Shown here in pieces: positions 15,207 to 23,156 of a DNA stretch of 35,208 nt; position 1 is the stretch's first letter; each line of letters opens with the position of its first letter. Location: the NCBI GenBank assembly GCA_002436765.1, contig DJNI01000032.1, forward strand, positions 53,831 to 89,038, in the 5' to 3' direction. A program made the translations under genes and the position numbers. This DNA is from Clostridiales bacterium UBA6468 (GTDB taxonomy: Bacteria > Bacillota > Clostridia > Oscillospirales > Oscillospiraceae). The notes beneath the pieces are model-generated. The model did not search any database. It was not told the origin of the DNA and was given only the letters and a program-made list of their open reading frames with translations.

Positions 15207-17021
15207 TCAGCCGTTGAGGATCTTCATAAACTCCTGGCCGGTGATGCTTTCCTTTTCGTATAGGTAGCTTGCCAGCTTATCCAGCTTCTGTCTGTTTTCC
15301 GCGAGAATGGCTTTTGCCTTTTCATGCTGCTTCTTCACAAGCGCGACTACCTGACGGTCGATGCTCGCCTGAGCCTCTGCGGAACAGGCCAGGGTCGTGT
15401 CCCCGCCCAGATACTGGTTGGTGACGGTTTCCAGCGCCACCATGTCAAAATCCTCGCTCATGCCGTAACGGGTGATCATGGCCCGGGCCATCTTGGTGGC
15501 CTGCTCGATATCGTTGGAGGCGCCGGTGGAAATGGTGCCGAACTTGACTTCCTCCGCCGCGCGGCCGCCGGTGTAGGTGGCGATCTGGTCAAGAAGCTCT
15601 TCCCTGGTCATCAGATAATGGTTCCCCTGCTCTACCTGCATGGTATAGCCCAGCGCGCCGGAGGTGCGGGGGATAATGGTGATCTTCTGTACCGGAGCGG
15701 AATGGCTCTGCATGGCCGCAACCAGAGCGTGGCCGGTTTCGTGGTAGGCGACCGTCCACTTTTCCTTGTCGGTGAGAATGGCGTTCTTCTTCTGATAGCC
15801 TGCAATGACCACCTCGATGGATTCCTCCAGATCCGCTTCCGTGGCAAATTTCCTGCCGTCCCGGACGGCGCGCAGCGCCGCTTCGTTGACGATGTTGGCA
15901 AGCTCCGCGCCGGACGCGCCGGAGGCCATCCGCGCGATCTGCTTGAAATCCACGTCGTCGGCGATTTTGATCTTCTTCGCGTGTACCCGCAATATGGCTT
16001 CCCGCCCCTGAAGGTCGGGCAGCTCCACCGGCACCCGGCGGTCAAACCGGCCGGGGCGGGTCAGCGCTGGGTCAAGGGATTCGGGGCGGTTGGTGGCGGC
16101 GAGAATGATGACGCCGGAATTTCCTTCAAAGCCGTCCATTTCGGTGAGCAGCTGGTTCAGCGTCTGCTCCCGCTCGTCATTGCCGCCCAGAACACCTGCG
16201 CTCCGCTTCTCACCAATGGCGTCAATTTCGTCAATAAAGACGATGCAGGGCGCTTTCTCCTTTGCCTGCTTGAACAGGTCGCGCACCTTGCTTGCGCCCA
16301 TGCCCACGAACATCTCCACGAACTCGGAGCCGCTGATGGAGAAGAACGGGACGTTCGCCTCACCGGCGACGGCCTTTGCCAGCATGGTCTTACCGGTGCC
16401 CGGAGGGCCTACCAGCAGAACGCCCTTGGGCATGGATGCACCGATTTCCTTGTATTTATCCGGATTATGCAGATAATCCACGATCTCCTGCAGGCTGTCC
16501 TCCGCCTCATCCACGCCCTGCACGTCGGAAAATTTAATGCCGTCGGAGGACTGGACATAAACCCGGGCGTTGGAGCCCCCGCCGCTGAAGATCAGGGAAT
16601 TGGGTCCGCCCGCTCTATCCATCATCTTTTTGGCCATGTATTCGCCCACACCGACAAACAGAACGATGGGAAGTATCCAGGTCAGCAGAAAATTCAGCAG
16701 CGGGGAAGCCTGCTCAACGATTTCCTCACTGAATTCCGCGCCGGACTTGTAAAGCCTTGTCACCAGATCCGGGTCATCCATAAGGCCGGTTTTGTAAATT
16801 TTATCACCGTCCTTATCCGTAAAAAGGATCTCATTGCCCTCCACCTTCGCCTGGCCGATCTCTTTATTTTCCGCCATGGTGATGAACTTGCTGTAATCCA
16901 CCTCTTCAATTTCCTGTTTTGCCATCCACGGTATCAGCAGAAAATTGAGCAGCACAAGGATAATCGTTACCAGCGTGTAGTAAAATGCAAGAGATTTCTT
17001 TGGCCGTTTGACTTCATTCAT
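15207..17021 (-). CDS. ftsH: FtsH, membrane-bound ATP-dependent zinc protease
   Basis: FtsH extracts and degrades membrane and some soluble proteins in quality control and regulation. In this 604-residue protein, transmembrane helices at about 11-33 and 107-127 enclose a small extracytoplasmic domain. The AAA+ module has Walker A GPPGTGKT (205-212), Walker B IVFIDEID (260-267) and the second region of homology ATNRPESLDPALTRPGRFDR (309-328). The M41 protease domain has the zinc motif HETGH (427-431). All key residues are present and the length is normal. The ATG follows AGGAGGAAAATCGGAT. It lies 53 nt after a histidine kinase gene and upstream of degV. FtsH degrades LpxC in E. coli, so its proximity to lipid genes is suggestive but unproven here. 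Confidence 0.97.
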   Translation of the reverse strand: MNEVKRPKKSLAFYYTLVTIILVLLNFLLIPWMAKQEIEEVDYSKFITMAENKEIGQAKVEGNEILFTDKDGDKIYKTGLMDDPDLVTRLYKSGAEFSEEIVEQASPLLNFLLTWILPIVLFVGVGEYMAKKMMDRAGGPNSLIFSGGGSNARVYVQSSDGIKFSDVQGVDEAEDSLQEIVDYLHNPDKYKEIGASMPKGVLLVGPPGTGKTMLAKAVAGEANVPFFSISGSEFVEMFVGMGASKVRDLFKQAKEKAPCIVFIDEIDAIGEKRSAGVLGGNDEREQTLNQLLTEMDGFEGNSGVIILAATNRPESLDPALTRPGRFDRRVPVELPDLQGREAILRVHAKKIKIADDVDFKQIARMASGASGAELANIVNEAALRAVRDGRKFATEADLEESIEVVIAGYQKKNAILTDKEKWTVAYHETGHALVAAMQSHSAPVQKITIIPRTSGALGYTMQVEQGNHYLMTREELLDQIATYTGGRAAEEVKFGTISTGASNDIEQATKMARAMITRYGMSEDFDMVALETVTNQYLGGDTTLACSAEAQASIDRQVVALVKKQHEKAKAILAENRQKLDKLASYLYEKESITGQEFMKILNG

Positions 17022-17074
17022 ATCCGATTTTCCTCCTTTTGCCGCCGACCCGGATGCGGCCGGCGGATGTCTTT

Positions 17075-18148
17075 TTAAGTCGTTTCCTCCCGCTTGGGAA
17101 GCTCCACGGTAAAGGCCGTCGAACCGTTTCCGCTGTCCACCGCGGCAGTGCCGCCGTGGAGATGCACCACCTGCTGCACCACGGCAAGGCCGATGCCGTT
17201 TCCCTCCGAAGAATGGGACTCGTCTGCCTGATAGAATTTCCCCCAGATTCTATTCACCTTGTCCCGGGGGATGTCGGGGCCGTAGTTGGTGATGGTGACC
17301 GCCAGCGTCTGCGGCCCCTCGGAAATCCGCACGCCGATCTCCCCGTAGTTGGGGGAATATTTGATGGCGTTGTCCAGCAGATTGATCCAGACCTGCTTCA
17401 GCAGCTCCTCATTCGCCCGGATGGTATATTCCGGAAATTCCAGATCCAGGTCAAGCTCCTTGCGGCTCCACTTTTCCTCCAGCAGCAGCACGCAGGCGCG
17501 GATCTGCTCGGATAAGTTGAAGGTGGTCAGATCCGTTAAAATCGTCTGATTTTCCACCTTCGTCAGGTTCATCACATTGGTGGCCATGGCCGCCAGTCGA
17601 AGGGATTCCTCCTCGATGATGGCCAGGTATTCCTCCTTCTGCGCATCGGTGAGATTGCCCCGGCGCAGGAGCTTGGCAAACCCGGCAATGGAGACGATGG
17701 GGGTTTTGAACTCGTGGGAGAAATTGTTGATAAAATCGCTTCTGAGCATCTGGGTGTTTTCCAGCTCCTCCGCCATGGCATTGAAGCTTTCCGACAGCTC
17801 CTGAAAAACAGGATTGTCCCCCATCACCTTGCCATAGTGCATTCTTGCCGAGAAGTCGCCCTCCGCAAGGCGATTTATGTTGTTGATCAGCCGGTTGAAG
17901 GGACGTAGGGGGATCTTCACGGCGCCGATGGCAACCAGACTGCCCACCAGGACGCTGATAAGCAGCATCACGATCAGCATGGCAAAGCCGGAATTTCTGG
18001 GAATGCCCAGATTATCCAGCACCCCCAGCTTGGTCAGCAGAAAGGACAGCGCCGCCGTAATGAGGACTGCTGCCAGCTGAATGAGGAAAAACGCGGTGGA
18101 GTAGAGCAGCGTCAGCGACCAGCGGCGCTTTCCCGGCTTTTTGCTCAT
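17075..18148 (-). CDS. Membrane sensor histidine kinase
   Basis: This 357-residue kinase has two transmembrane helices (about 13-40 and 54-77) with only a very short external loop, suggesting it senses within or near the membrane. A HAMP linker (about 78-130) and HisKA with H145 in SHEFKTP follow. The ATPase domain has an N box NLLDNAIKY (256-264) and G2 NGIGLAVV (317-324). The G1 box is NYGPDIP instead of DxGxGI, a variant also seen in other Firmicutes kinases. Its ATG overlaps the regulator stop (ATGA), so the pair is co-translated. It sits between the PAP2/acyltransferase genes and ftsH, which makes a membrane-state signal plausible but inferred. Confidence 0.93.
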   Translation of the reverse strand: MSKKPGKRRWSLTLLYSTAFFLIQLAAVLITAALSFLLTKLGVLDNLGIPRNSGFAMLIVMLLISVLVGSLVAIGAVKIPLRPFNRLINNINRLAEGDFSARMHYGKVMGDNPVFQELSESFNAMAEELENTQMLRSDFINNFSHEFKTPIVSIAGFAKLLRRGNLTDAQKEEYLAIIEEESLRLAAMATNVMNLTKVENQTILTDLTTFNLSEQIRACVLLLEEKWSRKELDLDLEFPEYTIRANEELLKQVWINLLDNAIKYSPNYGEIGVRISEGPQTLAVTITNYGPDIPRDKVNRIWGKFYQADESHSSEGNGIGLAVVQQVVHLHGGTAAVDSGNGSTAFTVELPKREETT

Positions 18149-18819
18149 ATCTTCCTCACCGCCTTATATCCCAGCCCCCGGACGGACTCGATGGTGAATT
18201 CCGGCCAGTCCTGAAAGCGCTTGCGCAGACGTCCCACATGTACCGTCACGGTCTCCCAGCCGGTATCGGAATCCGCGCCCCAGATCTCGTCCATGAGCTG
18301 AATGCGGGTGAAGATTTTCCCGGGATAGGACAGGAGTTTGTATAGAAGCAGAAATTCCTTCTGAGGAAGCTCCTGCACCTCCCCCCTCCGGCTCACCGTC
18401 AGGCAGTCGTAGTCCAGCACCACGTCTCCCACCACGATCCGGCGCTCGCTGGCGATCTTCGCCCGGCGCAGCAGCGCCTTGATCCGCCAGAGCATTTCTT
18501 CTTCGTCGATGGGCTTGGTCATGTAGTCGTCGGTGCCGACCAGGAAGCCGTGCTTTTTATCGGAGGGAAGCTCCTTGGCGGAAACCATCAGAATGGGCAG
18601 GTTGTTGTTCGTCTCCCGCAGGGTTCTGGTAAACTCGTAGCCGTCCATTTTGGGCATCATGATGTCCAGTACCACAAGATCGACGTATTCCGAGTCCATC
18701 AGCGCCAGCGCATCCTCCCCGTTTTCGGCAGTGAGCACCTTATAGCCGTCCGCCTCCAGCACCGCCTGCAAAAGTCTGCGGGTGCTCCGGTCATCGTCCA
18801 CGACCATGATCTGAAACAT
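18145..18819 (-). CDS. OmpR/PhoB-family response regulator
   Basis: This 224-residue regulator has a receiver domain with VVDDD (6-10), phospho-acceptor D52 (VVLDIMMP) and K102 (YMTKPIDE). A winged-helix output domain follows (about 125-222), with VTVHVGRLRKR and the closing ESVRGLGYK. The ATG is preceded by AGGGGGTGG, 31 nt after the PAP2 gene, and the stop overlaps the start of its kinase. It is one of two TCS regulators in the window; the two share family architecture but are clearly different sequences. Its regulon is unknown; autoregulation of the acyltransferase-to-degV operon would be a reasonable first guess. Confidence 0.95.
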   Translation of the reverse strand: MFQIMVVDDDRSTRRLLQAVLEADGYKVLTAENGEDALALMDSEYVDLVVLDIMMPKMDGYEFTRTLRETNNNLPILMVSAKELPSDKKHGFLVGTDDYMTKPIDEEEMLWRIKALLRRAKIASERRIVVGDVVLDYDCLTVSRRGEVQELPQKEFLLLYKLLSYPGKIFTRIQLMDEIWGADSDTGWETVTVHVGRLRKRFQDWPEFTIESVRGLGYKAVRKI

Positions 18820-18849
18820 GCGTTTTCCACCCCCTCGTATTATCCGGCG

Positions 18850-19542
18850 TCAGTTTTTTGCTGCCCGACGTCTCTTCCAGCGGACAGCCCAGTAGCTCCT
18901 GCCGTAGGCGATCCCCTCCGCCAGCAGGGAAACGGGCAGCGCCACGAAGAAGTCCATGGCGGAATGCTGCTTGATAAACATGGTGGAAAGGCAGATAAGC
19001 ACCACGGACACGAGAATAAACGCCTTGAACCATCCGGACACGTGCTTTTCCTTCAGCCATGCCGACGCAATGCCCATGGAATAGGCCACATGAAGCGACG
19101 GACACACGCCGGTATTGGTGTCCGACTTATACAGCAGGCCAATACAGGCCGTGAGAAAATTCTCTCTGGGGAACACCATCGGGCGCATATCCTGCCGGTT
19201 GGGATAGACGATATAGATCACCATGGCCACCGCCTGAGTGACGATGATGAAAATCTGGAATTGCCTGAATCCCTCCACATGGTACAGCAGCATGTACAGC
19301 AGCGTAAACACAACCAGGACATACCAAAATGCGTAAGGGATGAAGAACCACTCACAGAAGGGGATAAGATCGTCGATCCAGCAGTGGATCACATGGCATT
19401 TTTCTGCGGGGATCAGGTTCTCCGTCAGAAAATACAGGATAAAGTAGCCGATCCAGCCGCCTAAGAGCTTTAAGTGGGCAAACTGCGGGTCGTTGAGCTT
19501 GGACAGCCGAAAGGTGCGGTAGTCAATTTCCGGTTTTCTCAT
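18850..19542 (-). CDS. PAP2-superfamily membrane phosphatase
   Basis: PAP2 enzymes remove or transfer phosphate on lipids such as phosphatidate or undecaprenyl diphosphate, or act as phosphoinositol transferases in the Aur1/Ipt1-like branch. The 230-residue protein has about five to six hydrophobic helices. The catalytic signature is present: a basic first motif around NRQDMRP (115-121), CPSLH with H151, and HSAMD with H193 and D197. The order and spacing resemble the PAP2_3 (inositolphosphotransferase-like) subgroup, a weak inference. The ATG at 19540-19542 follows GGGAGG with 6 nt spacing; a start 21 nt upstream is less likely. It overlaps the upstream acyltransferase gene by 20 nt, so the two are translationally coupled and probably act on related lipids. 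Confidence 0.87.
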   Translation of the reverse strand: MRKPEIDYRTFRLSKLNDPQFAHLKLLGGWIGYFILYFLTENLIPAEKCHVIHCWIDDLIPFCEWFFIPYAFWYVLVVFTLLYMLLYHVEGFRQFQIFIIVTQAVAMVIYIVYPNRQDMRPMVFPRENFLTACIGLLYKSDTNTGVCPSLHVAYSMGIASAWLKEKHVSGWFKAFILVSVVLICLSTMFIKQHSAMDFFVALPVSLLAEGIAYGRSYWAVRWKRRRAAKN

Positions 19543-20296
19543 GGGTGGCCTCCCGAGGAACATTGTATGGATACTTCTTCTTGGGCATATTGGGGTAAGG
19601 CACGACGATGTGCCTGGGCAGCGCCTGCGCCATTTCCGTGACCTGCTCCATTAAATATTCGCAGATGCGTCTGCGTTCCTCTTCCAGAGGCGCGTCGGGC
19701 TGAAAGCGGATGGGCTTGCCCAGATACATGGTTTTCAGCCTGGGCGCCAGATACTGTGGCACGAAGGACAGCGCTTTGCCCGTGCGCTTGTAGTAGAGCT
19801 TCGCCACGTCGATGAACCTGTCCTGAAATTCGCAGATGATGCTGTTCCGGGGCACGTGATGCTCCGGGAAGATGACAATGCTTGCCCCCTCCTGAAGCGC
19901 CGCCACCGACTTTTTGAACGTCGTAATAATTCTGGTGTCGTGGTACACACCGATGGTGTCGGCGTTGGTGAAAACCAGCTGCGCCAATGGCGCGATGATG
20001 TGGGACAGCAGCTTGTAAAACCAGCGGACGGCCTTCGGCTTTTCCGACCAGAAATCCTGATAGGCGTAGGCCGGCACTTCCTTCTTGTCCATCATCTCCC
20101 CGGCGCACCAGACATAATGCCTGCCGGGGGTATACAGCTCACAGGCGATGGGGCCGTTCATCTGGCTGTGGTTGCCCACATACACCACCGGCTCCGGCGG
20201 AAGGTTCTCCTCCCCCACGACCCTGATTTTGGGATATAACGCCCGCACGGTGGCTTTGATCAGCCGGTACAGGGGGGAAATTTTCCGTTCTCCCAT
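19523..20296 (-). CDS. LPLAT-type acyltransferase homologue with altered catalytic motif
   Basis: This 257-residue protein has the layout of PlsC-like 1-acyl-glycerol-3-phosphate acyltransferases. Motif I is NHSQMNGPIA (42-51), motif III IVIFPEHH (140-147), and a later VPQYLAP segment resembles motif IV. The canonical NHX4D motif is not met: H43 is present, but the Asp five residues on is Gly (Asn at +4). FPEG is FPEH. It may therefore use a different substrate or mechanism, or be inactive. The start at 20294-20296 follows GGAAGGAGCAG; the frame stays open upstream to 20443, but that part covers the divergent promoter region. It heads the unit that includes PAP2, regulator, kinase, ftsH and degV. 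Confidence 0.8.
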   Translation of the reverse strand: MGERKISPLYRLIKATVRALYPKIRVVGEENLPPEPVVYVGNHSQMNGPIACELYTPGRHYVWCAGEMMDKKEVPAYAYQDFWSEKPKAVRWFYKLLSHIIAPLAQLVFTNADTIGVYHDTRIITTFKKSVAALQEGASIVIFPEHHVPRNSIICEFQDRFIDVAKLYYKRTGKALSFVPQYLAPRLKTMYLGKPIRFQPDAPLEEERRRICEYLMEQVTEMAQALPRHIVVPYPNMPKKKYPYNVPREATHEKTGN

Positions 20297-20345
20297 CTGC
20301 TCCTTCCTTTCTCTGGGAATAATGCGCCAAGAATATCGCAGAAAC

Positions 20346-20382
20346 CTAAACCGAAAATAAACAAAGTTTCGTTTCAGTTTAG
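20346..20382. promoter_or_regulatory. Candidate operator: inverted repeat in divergent promoter region
   Basis: CTAAACCGAAA (20346-20356) and TTTCAGTTTAG (20372-20382) form an 11-bp inverted repeat with one mismatch across a 15-nt spacer. Inside it is a second small palindrome, AAAC-AAA-GTTT (20359-20369). It lies between the acyltransferase homologue (minus) and the E2-like gene (plus), and reaches the -35 position of the plus-strand promoter. This fits a dimeric regulator acting on both units. No regulator of that kind is encoded beside it. Confidence 0.55.
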
Positions 20383-20400
20383 ATTCACGTGGTATACGGG

Positions 20401-20409
20401 TGGTATAAT
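20401..20409 (+). promoter_or_regulatory. Extended -10 promoter for the E2-like/acyl ligase operon
   Basis: TGGTATAAT on the plus strand: a consensus -10 (20404-20409) with TGn in front. The -35 position is poor. It is about 100 nt upstream of the ATG at 20514, leaving an untranslated leader with no obvious structure. Confidence 0.65.
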
Positions 20410-20513
20410 TATCGTCGAAAGGGCGGAAACTTTCAAGGGGCAAAACCGCATAAATTGTCGCGGCTGCACGGAAACAATTTTTACCCCAAAGATTTCAGAA
20501 AGAGAGTGTACTT

Positions 20514-21380
20514 ATGGCAAAAAAATTCGGGGACAGGAAAGACGGCGCAAAGCTCAGAAACATCCACGCCATGCACCTGGTCATGCCGCTGATGTATCCC
20601 AACCGATGTGACAACGAGGCGTTCATCAGCGAGCGGATCGACCTGACCAGCGTGCTGGCCTATCTGGACGAGAAAAACGCCTCCGACCCGGACTACAAAT
20701 ACAATTTCTTTCAGGTGATGGTCACCACCATGCTGAAGATCATCACCCTGCGGCCGAAGATGAACCGCTTCATTGCCAACAAGACCATGTACCAGCGCAA
20801 TGAAGTCTCTGCGGCCTTCACCGTGAAAAAGGAATTTTCCGACGACGGCGGCGAGGCGCTGGCCTATATCCATTCCAAGGGCAGCGACACCATCGACACC
20901 GTTCATGACGAAATTTTCCGTCAGATCTCCATCTGCCGCAGCAGCGACGAGGTGGACAAGGGCACCCAAAGCCTGAACGCGGTGCAGAGTCTGCCGGGGT
21001 TTCTCGTGCAGGCGGCGGGCGGCATTGCCCGGTTCCTGGATTGCCACGGCTGGATGCCCCAGAGCGTCATCGCGGGCGACCCCTACTATTCCTCCGTGGT
21101 GCTGTCCAACCTTGGCTCCATCAAGCTCCACGCTGGCTATCACCACCTGACCAACTGGGGTACCACGTCGGTGTTCTGCGCCATTGGCGAGATCAAAAAG
21201 CGTCCCTTCTTCAACGACGACGGCACCTTCGAGATGAAGCCCAGCATCGATCTGGGTCTGACCATCGACGAGCGCATTGCCGACGGCTATTATTACGCAA
21301 AAACCGTCCGTCTGTTAAAAACGCTGCTGGAAAATCCCCGGCTGCTGGACAAACCATTACAGGAAGAGGTAGATTACTGA
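20514..21380 (+). CDS. 2-oxoacid dehydrogenase E2-fold acyltransferase homologue, catalytic His replaced
   Basis: The 288-residue protein corresponds to the catalytic (CAT-like) domain of dihydrolipoamide acyltransferases, with no lipoyl or subunit-binding domain in front. The C-terminal half is clearest: VVLSNLGS (195-202), then AIGEIKKRP (223-231), then DLGLTIDERIADGYYYAK (246-263) followed by LLENPRLL. In true E2 enzymes the last motif is DHRxxDG with a catalytic His; here it is DERIADG (252-258), with E253 in the His position. Asp and Gly are kept. It may thus be a non-catalytic or differently acting acyl-binding protein. Its stop overlaps the start of the acyl ligase gene by one base, so they are co-translated. 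No pyruvate dehydrogenase E1 or E3 gene is nearby, which argues against a classical complex. Confidence 0.8.
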   Translation: MAKKFGDRKDGAKLRNIHAMHLVMPLMYPNRCDNEAFISERIDLTSVLAYLDEKNASDPDYKYNFFQVMVTTMLKIITLRPKMNRFIANKTMYQRNEVSAAFTVKKEFSDDGGEALAYIHSKGSDTIDTVHDEIFRQISICRSSDEVDKGTQSLNAVQSLPGFLVQAAGGIARFLDCHGWMPQSVIAGDPYYSSVVLSNLGSIKLHAGYHHLTNWGTTSVFCAIGEIKKRPFFNDDGTFEMKPSIDLGLTIDERIADGYYYAKTVRLLKTLLENPRLLDKPLQEEVDY

Positions 21381-23110
21381 TGGAAACAATTACCGCAAAG
21401 ACCCCCTGGGCCGGCTCCATGGGCAGCACGCCCATGCACCTTGACTACTTTGAAGGCTCCATGTTCGAGGCCGTGGAGGCCATTGCCGAGAAGTACCCCA
21501 ACTACGTCGCCTTTGACTTCATGGGCAAGCCCACCACCTACAAAAAGCTGGTGCAGGAGGTGGAGACCTGCGCCAAGGCGCTGAAAACCATCGGCGTCCG
21601 GGAGGGCGACAGGGTCACCATCGCCATGCCCAACTGCCCCCAGGCCATTTATCTGTTCTACGCCATCAATCTGGTGGGCGGCATCGCCAACATGGTGCAT
21701 CCCCTGTCCGCCGAGAAAGAGATCGAGTTCTATCTCAACGAATCCGAAAGCGTCACCGCCATCACCCTGGATCAGTTCTACAATAAGTTCGAGTCCGTCC
21801 GCAAGAACACCAAGGTGGTCAACATCATCATCGCCAGCATCAAGGACGCCCTGGCGCAGCCCATCAAGGCGGGCTATATGCTCACCCAGGGGCGGAAGAT
21901 CGAGAAGATCCCCGAGGACGCCCCGGTCATCCGCTGGCAGGAATTCGTGCGCCTGAGCCGCTGCTGCTTCTATGACTACAAGATCAGCCGCGCCGCCGAC
22001 GATCCCGCCGTCATTCTCTACTCCGGCGGCACCACCGGCACCACCAAGGGCATCGTCCTGACCAATAAGAACTTTAACGCTTTGGGGCAGCAGGTCATCG
22101 CCGCCAACCCCATGTTCCGTCCCGGGGACAAGATGCTGGCTGCCATGCCCATCTTCCACGGCTTCGGCCTGGGCGTGTGCATCCACACCATGCTGACCCA
22201 GGGCGGCCGGTGCATTCTGGTTCCCCGGTTCACCCCCAAGAGCTACGCGAAAGACCTGGTCAAGCAGCGCTGCAACTTCATCGCGGGCGTTCCCACCCTG
22301 TATGAGGCGCTGCTCCGTCTGCCGGATATGGATGGCGCTGACCTCAGCTGCCTGAAGGGCGTTTTCTCCGGCGGCGACTCTCTGTCCATCGAGCTGAAAA
22401 AGAAGCTGGACAAATTCCTGTACGACCACAAGTCCTCCGTCCAGGTGCGGGAGGGCTACGGCACCACCGAGACCGTCACCGCCTGCTGCCTGACCCCCAG
22501 CCACATGCACAAGGAGGGCAGCATCGGTCTTCCCTTCCCCGACACCTATATCAAGATCGTGAAGCCCGGCACTGACGAGGAGCTTCCCTACGGCGAGGAG
22601 GGCGAGATCCTTCTGGCAGGCCCCACGGTGATGAAGGAATACCTGCACCATCCGGAGGAAACCGCGAAGACCCTGCGGCACCACGCCGACGGCCTGACCT
22701 GGGTCTATACCGGCGACCTGGGCACCATGGACAGCGAGGGCTTCGTGTATTTCCGGGGCAGAGCCAAGCGGATGATCGTCACCTCCGGCTACAACGTCTA
22801 CCCCGCCCAGATCGAGAACATTCTGGACGCCAACGAGTACGTGCAGATGAGCTGCGTCATCGGCGTGCCGGATTCCTACAAGATGCAGAAGGTCAAGGCC
22901 TTCGTCAAGCTGGTTCCCGGCGTGGAGAAGAGTGAAGAAACCAAGCACGCCATTATGGAGTATTGCCGGAAGTACGTGGCCAAATACGCCATGCCCTACG
23001 ATATTGAGTTCCGGGACGAGCTGCCCAAGACACTGGTGGGCAAGGTTGCCTACCGGGTCCTGGAGGAAGAGGAGCTGAAGAAGCTCCAGGAAGCCGCCTC
23101 TGTCAAATAG
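21380..23110 (+). CDS. AMP-forming acyl ligase (acyl-CoA synthetase family)
   Basis: Members activate a carboxylic acid with ATP to an acyl-adenylate and pass it to CoA or another thiol. This 576-residue protein has the core motifs: P-loop YSGGTTGTTKG (214-224), YGTTE (360-364), YTGD (443-446), the hinge region RAKRMIVTSGYNVYP (461-475) and the catalytic lysine K555 in LPKTLVGK. Length matches fatty or aryl acyl-CoA ligases; the substrate cannot be read. The ATG at 21380 overlaps the E2-like stop, and the frame extending further upstream is a shadow. The codon use is strikingly C/G-ending, suggesting strong expression. With the E2-like protein, and the LPLAT and PAP2 genes across the divergent promoter, it suggests acyl activation followed by transfer, an inference from context. 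Confidence 0.9.
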   Translation: METITAKTPWAGSMGSTPMHLDYFEGSMFEAVEAIAEKYPNYVAFDFMGKPTTYKKLVQEVETCAKALKTIGVREGDRVTIAMPNCPQAIYLFYAINLVGGIANMVHPLSAEKEIEFYLNESESVTAITLDQFYNKFESVRKNTKVVNIIIASIKDALAQPIKAGYMLTQGRKIEKIPEDAPVIRWQEFVRLSRCCFYDYKISRAADDPAVILYSGGTTGTTKGIVLTNKNFNALGQQVIAANPMFRPGDKMLAAMPIFHGFGLGVCIHTMLTQGGRCILVPRFTPKSYAKDLVKQRCNFIAGVPTLYEALLRLPDMDGADLSCLKGVFSGGDSLSIELKKKLDKFLYDHKSSVQVREGYGTTETVTACCLTPSHMHKEGSIGLPFPDTYIKIVKPGTDEELPYGEEGEILLAGPTVMKEYLHHPEETAKTLRHHADGLTWVYTGDLGTMDSEGFVYFRGRAKRMIVTSGYNVYPAQIENILDANEYVQMSCVIGVPDSYKMQKVKAFVKLVPGVEKSEETKHAIMEYCRKYVAKYAMPYDIEFRDELPKTLVGKVAYRVLEEEELKKLQEAASVK

Positions 23111-23116
23111 AATTAC

Positions 23117-23150
23117 ATCCCCTGCGGCATTTTGAACTGCCGCGGGGGAT
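23117..23150. terminator. Bidirectional terminator between convergent genes
   Basis: A 13-bp stem with one T-G pair (23117-23129 and 23138-23150) and an 8-nt loop. It is followed on the plus strand by GATTTTTCATTT. It lies 6 nt after the acyl ligase stop and just beyond the stop of the minus-strand GNAT gene, so it probably serves both. Confidence 0.8.
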
Positions 23151-23156
23151 GATTTT

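Noticed and set aside
17042..17066. GC-rich hairpin between the histidine kinase and ftsH as a terminator
   Set aside because: One mismatch in a 9-bp stem and no U run after it on the minus strand; the ftsH ribosome binding site follows directly. It may slow ribosomes or polymerase but is not a clear terminator.
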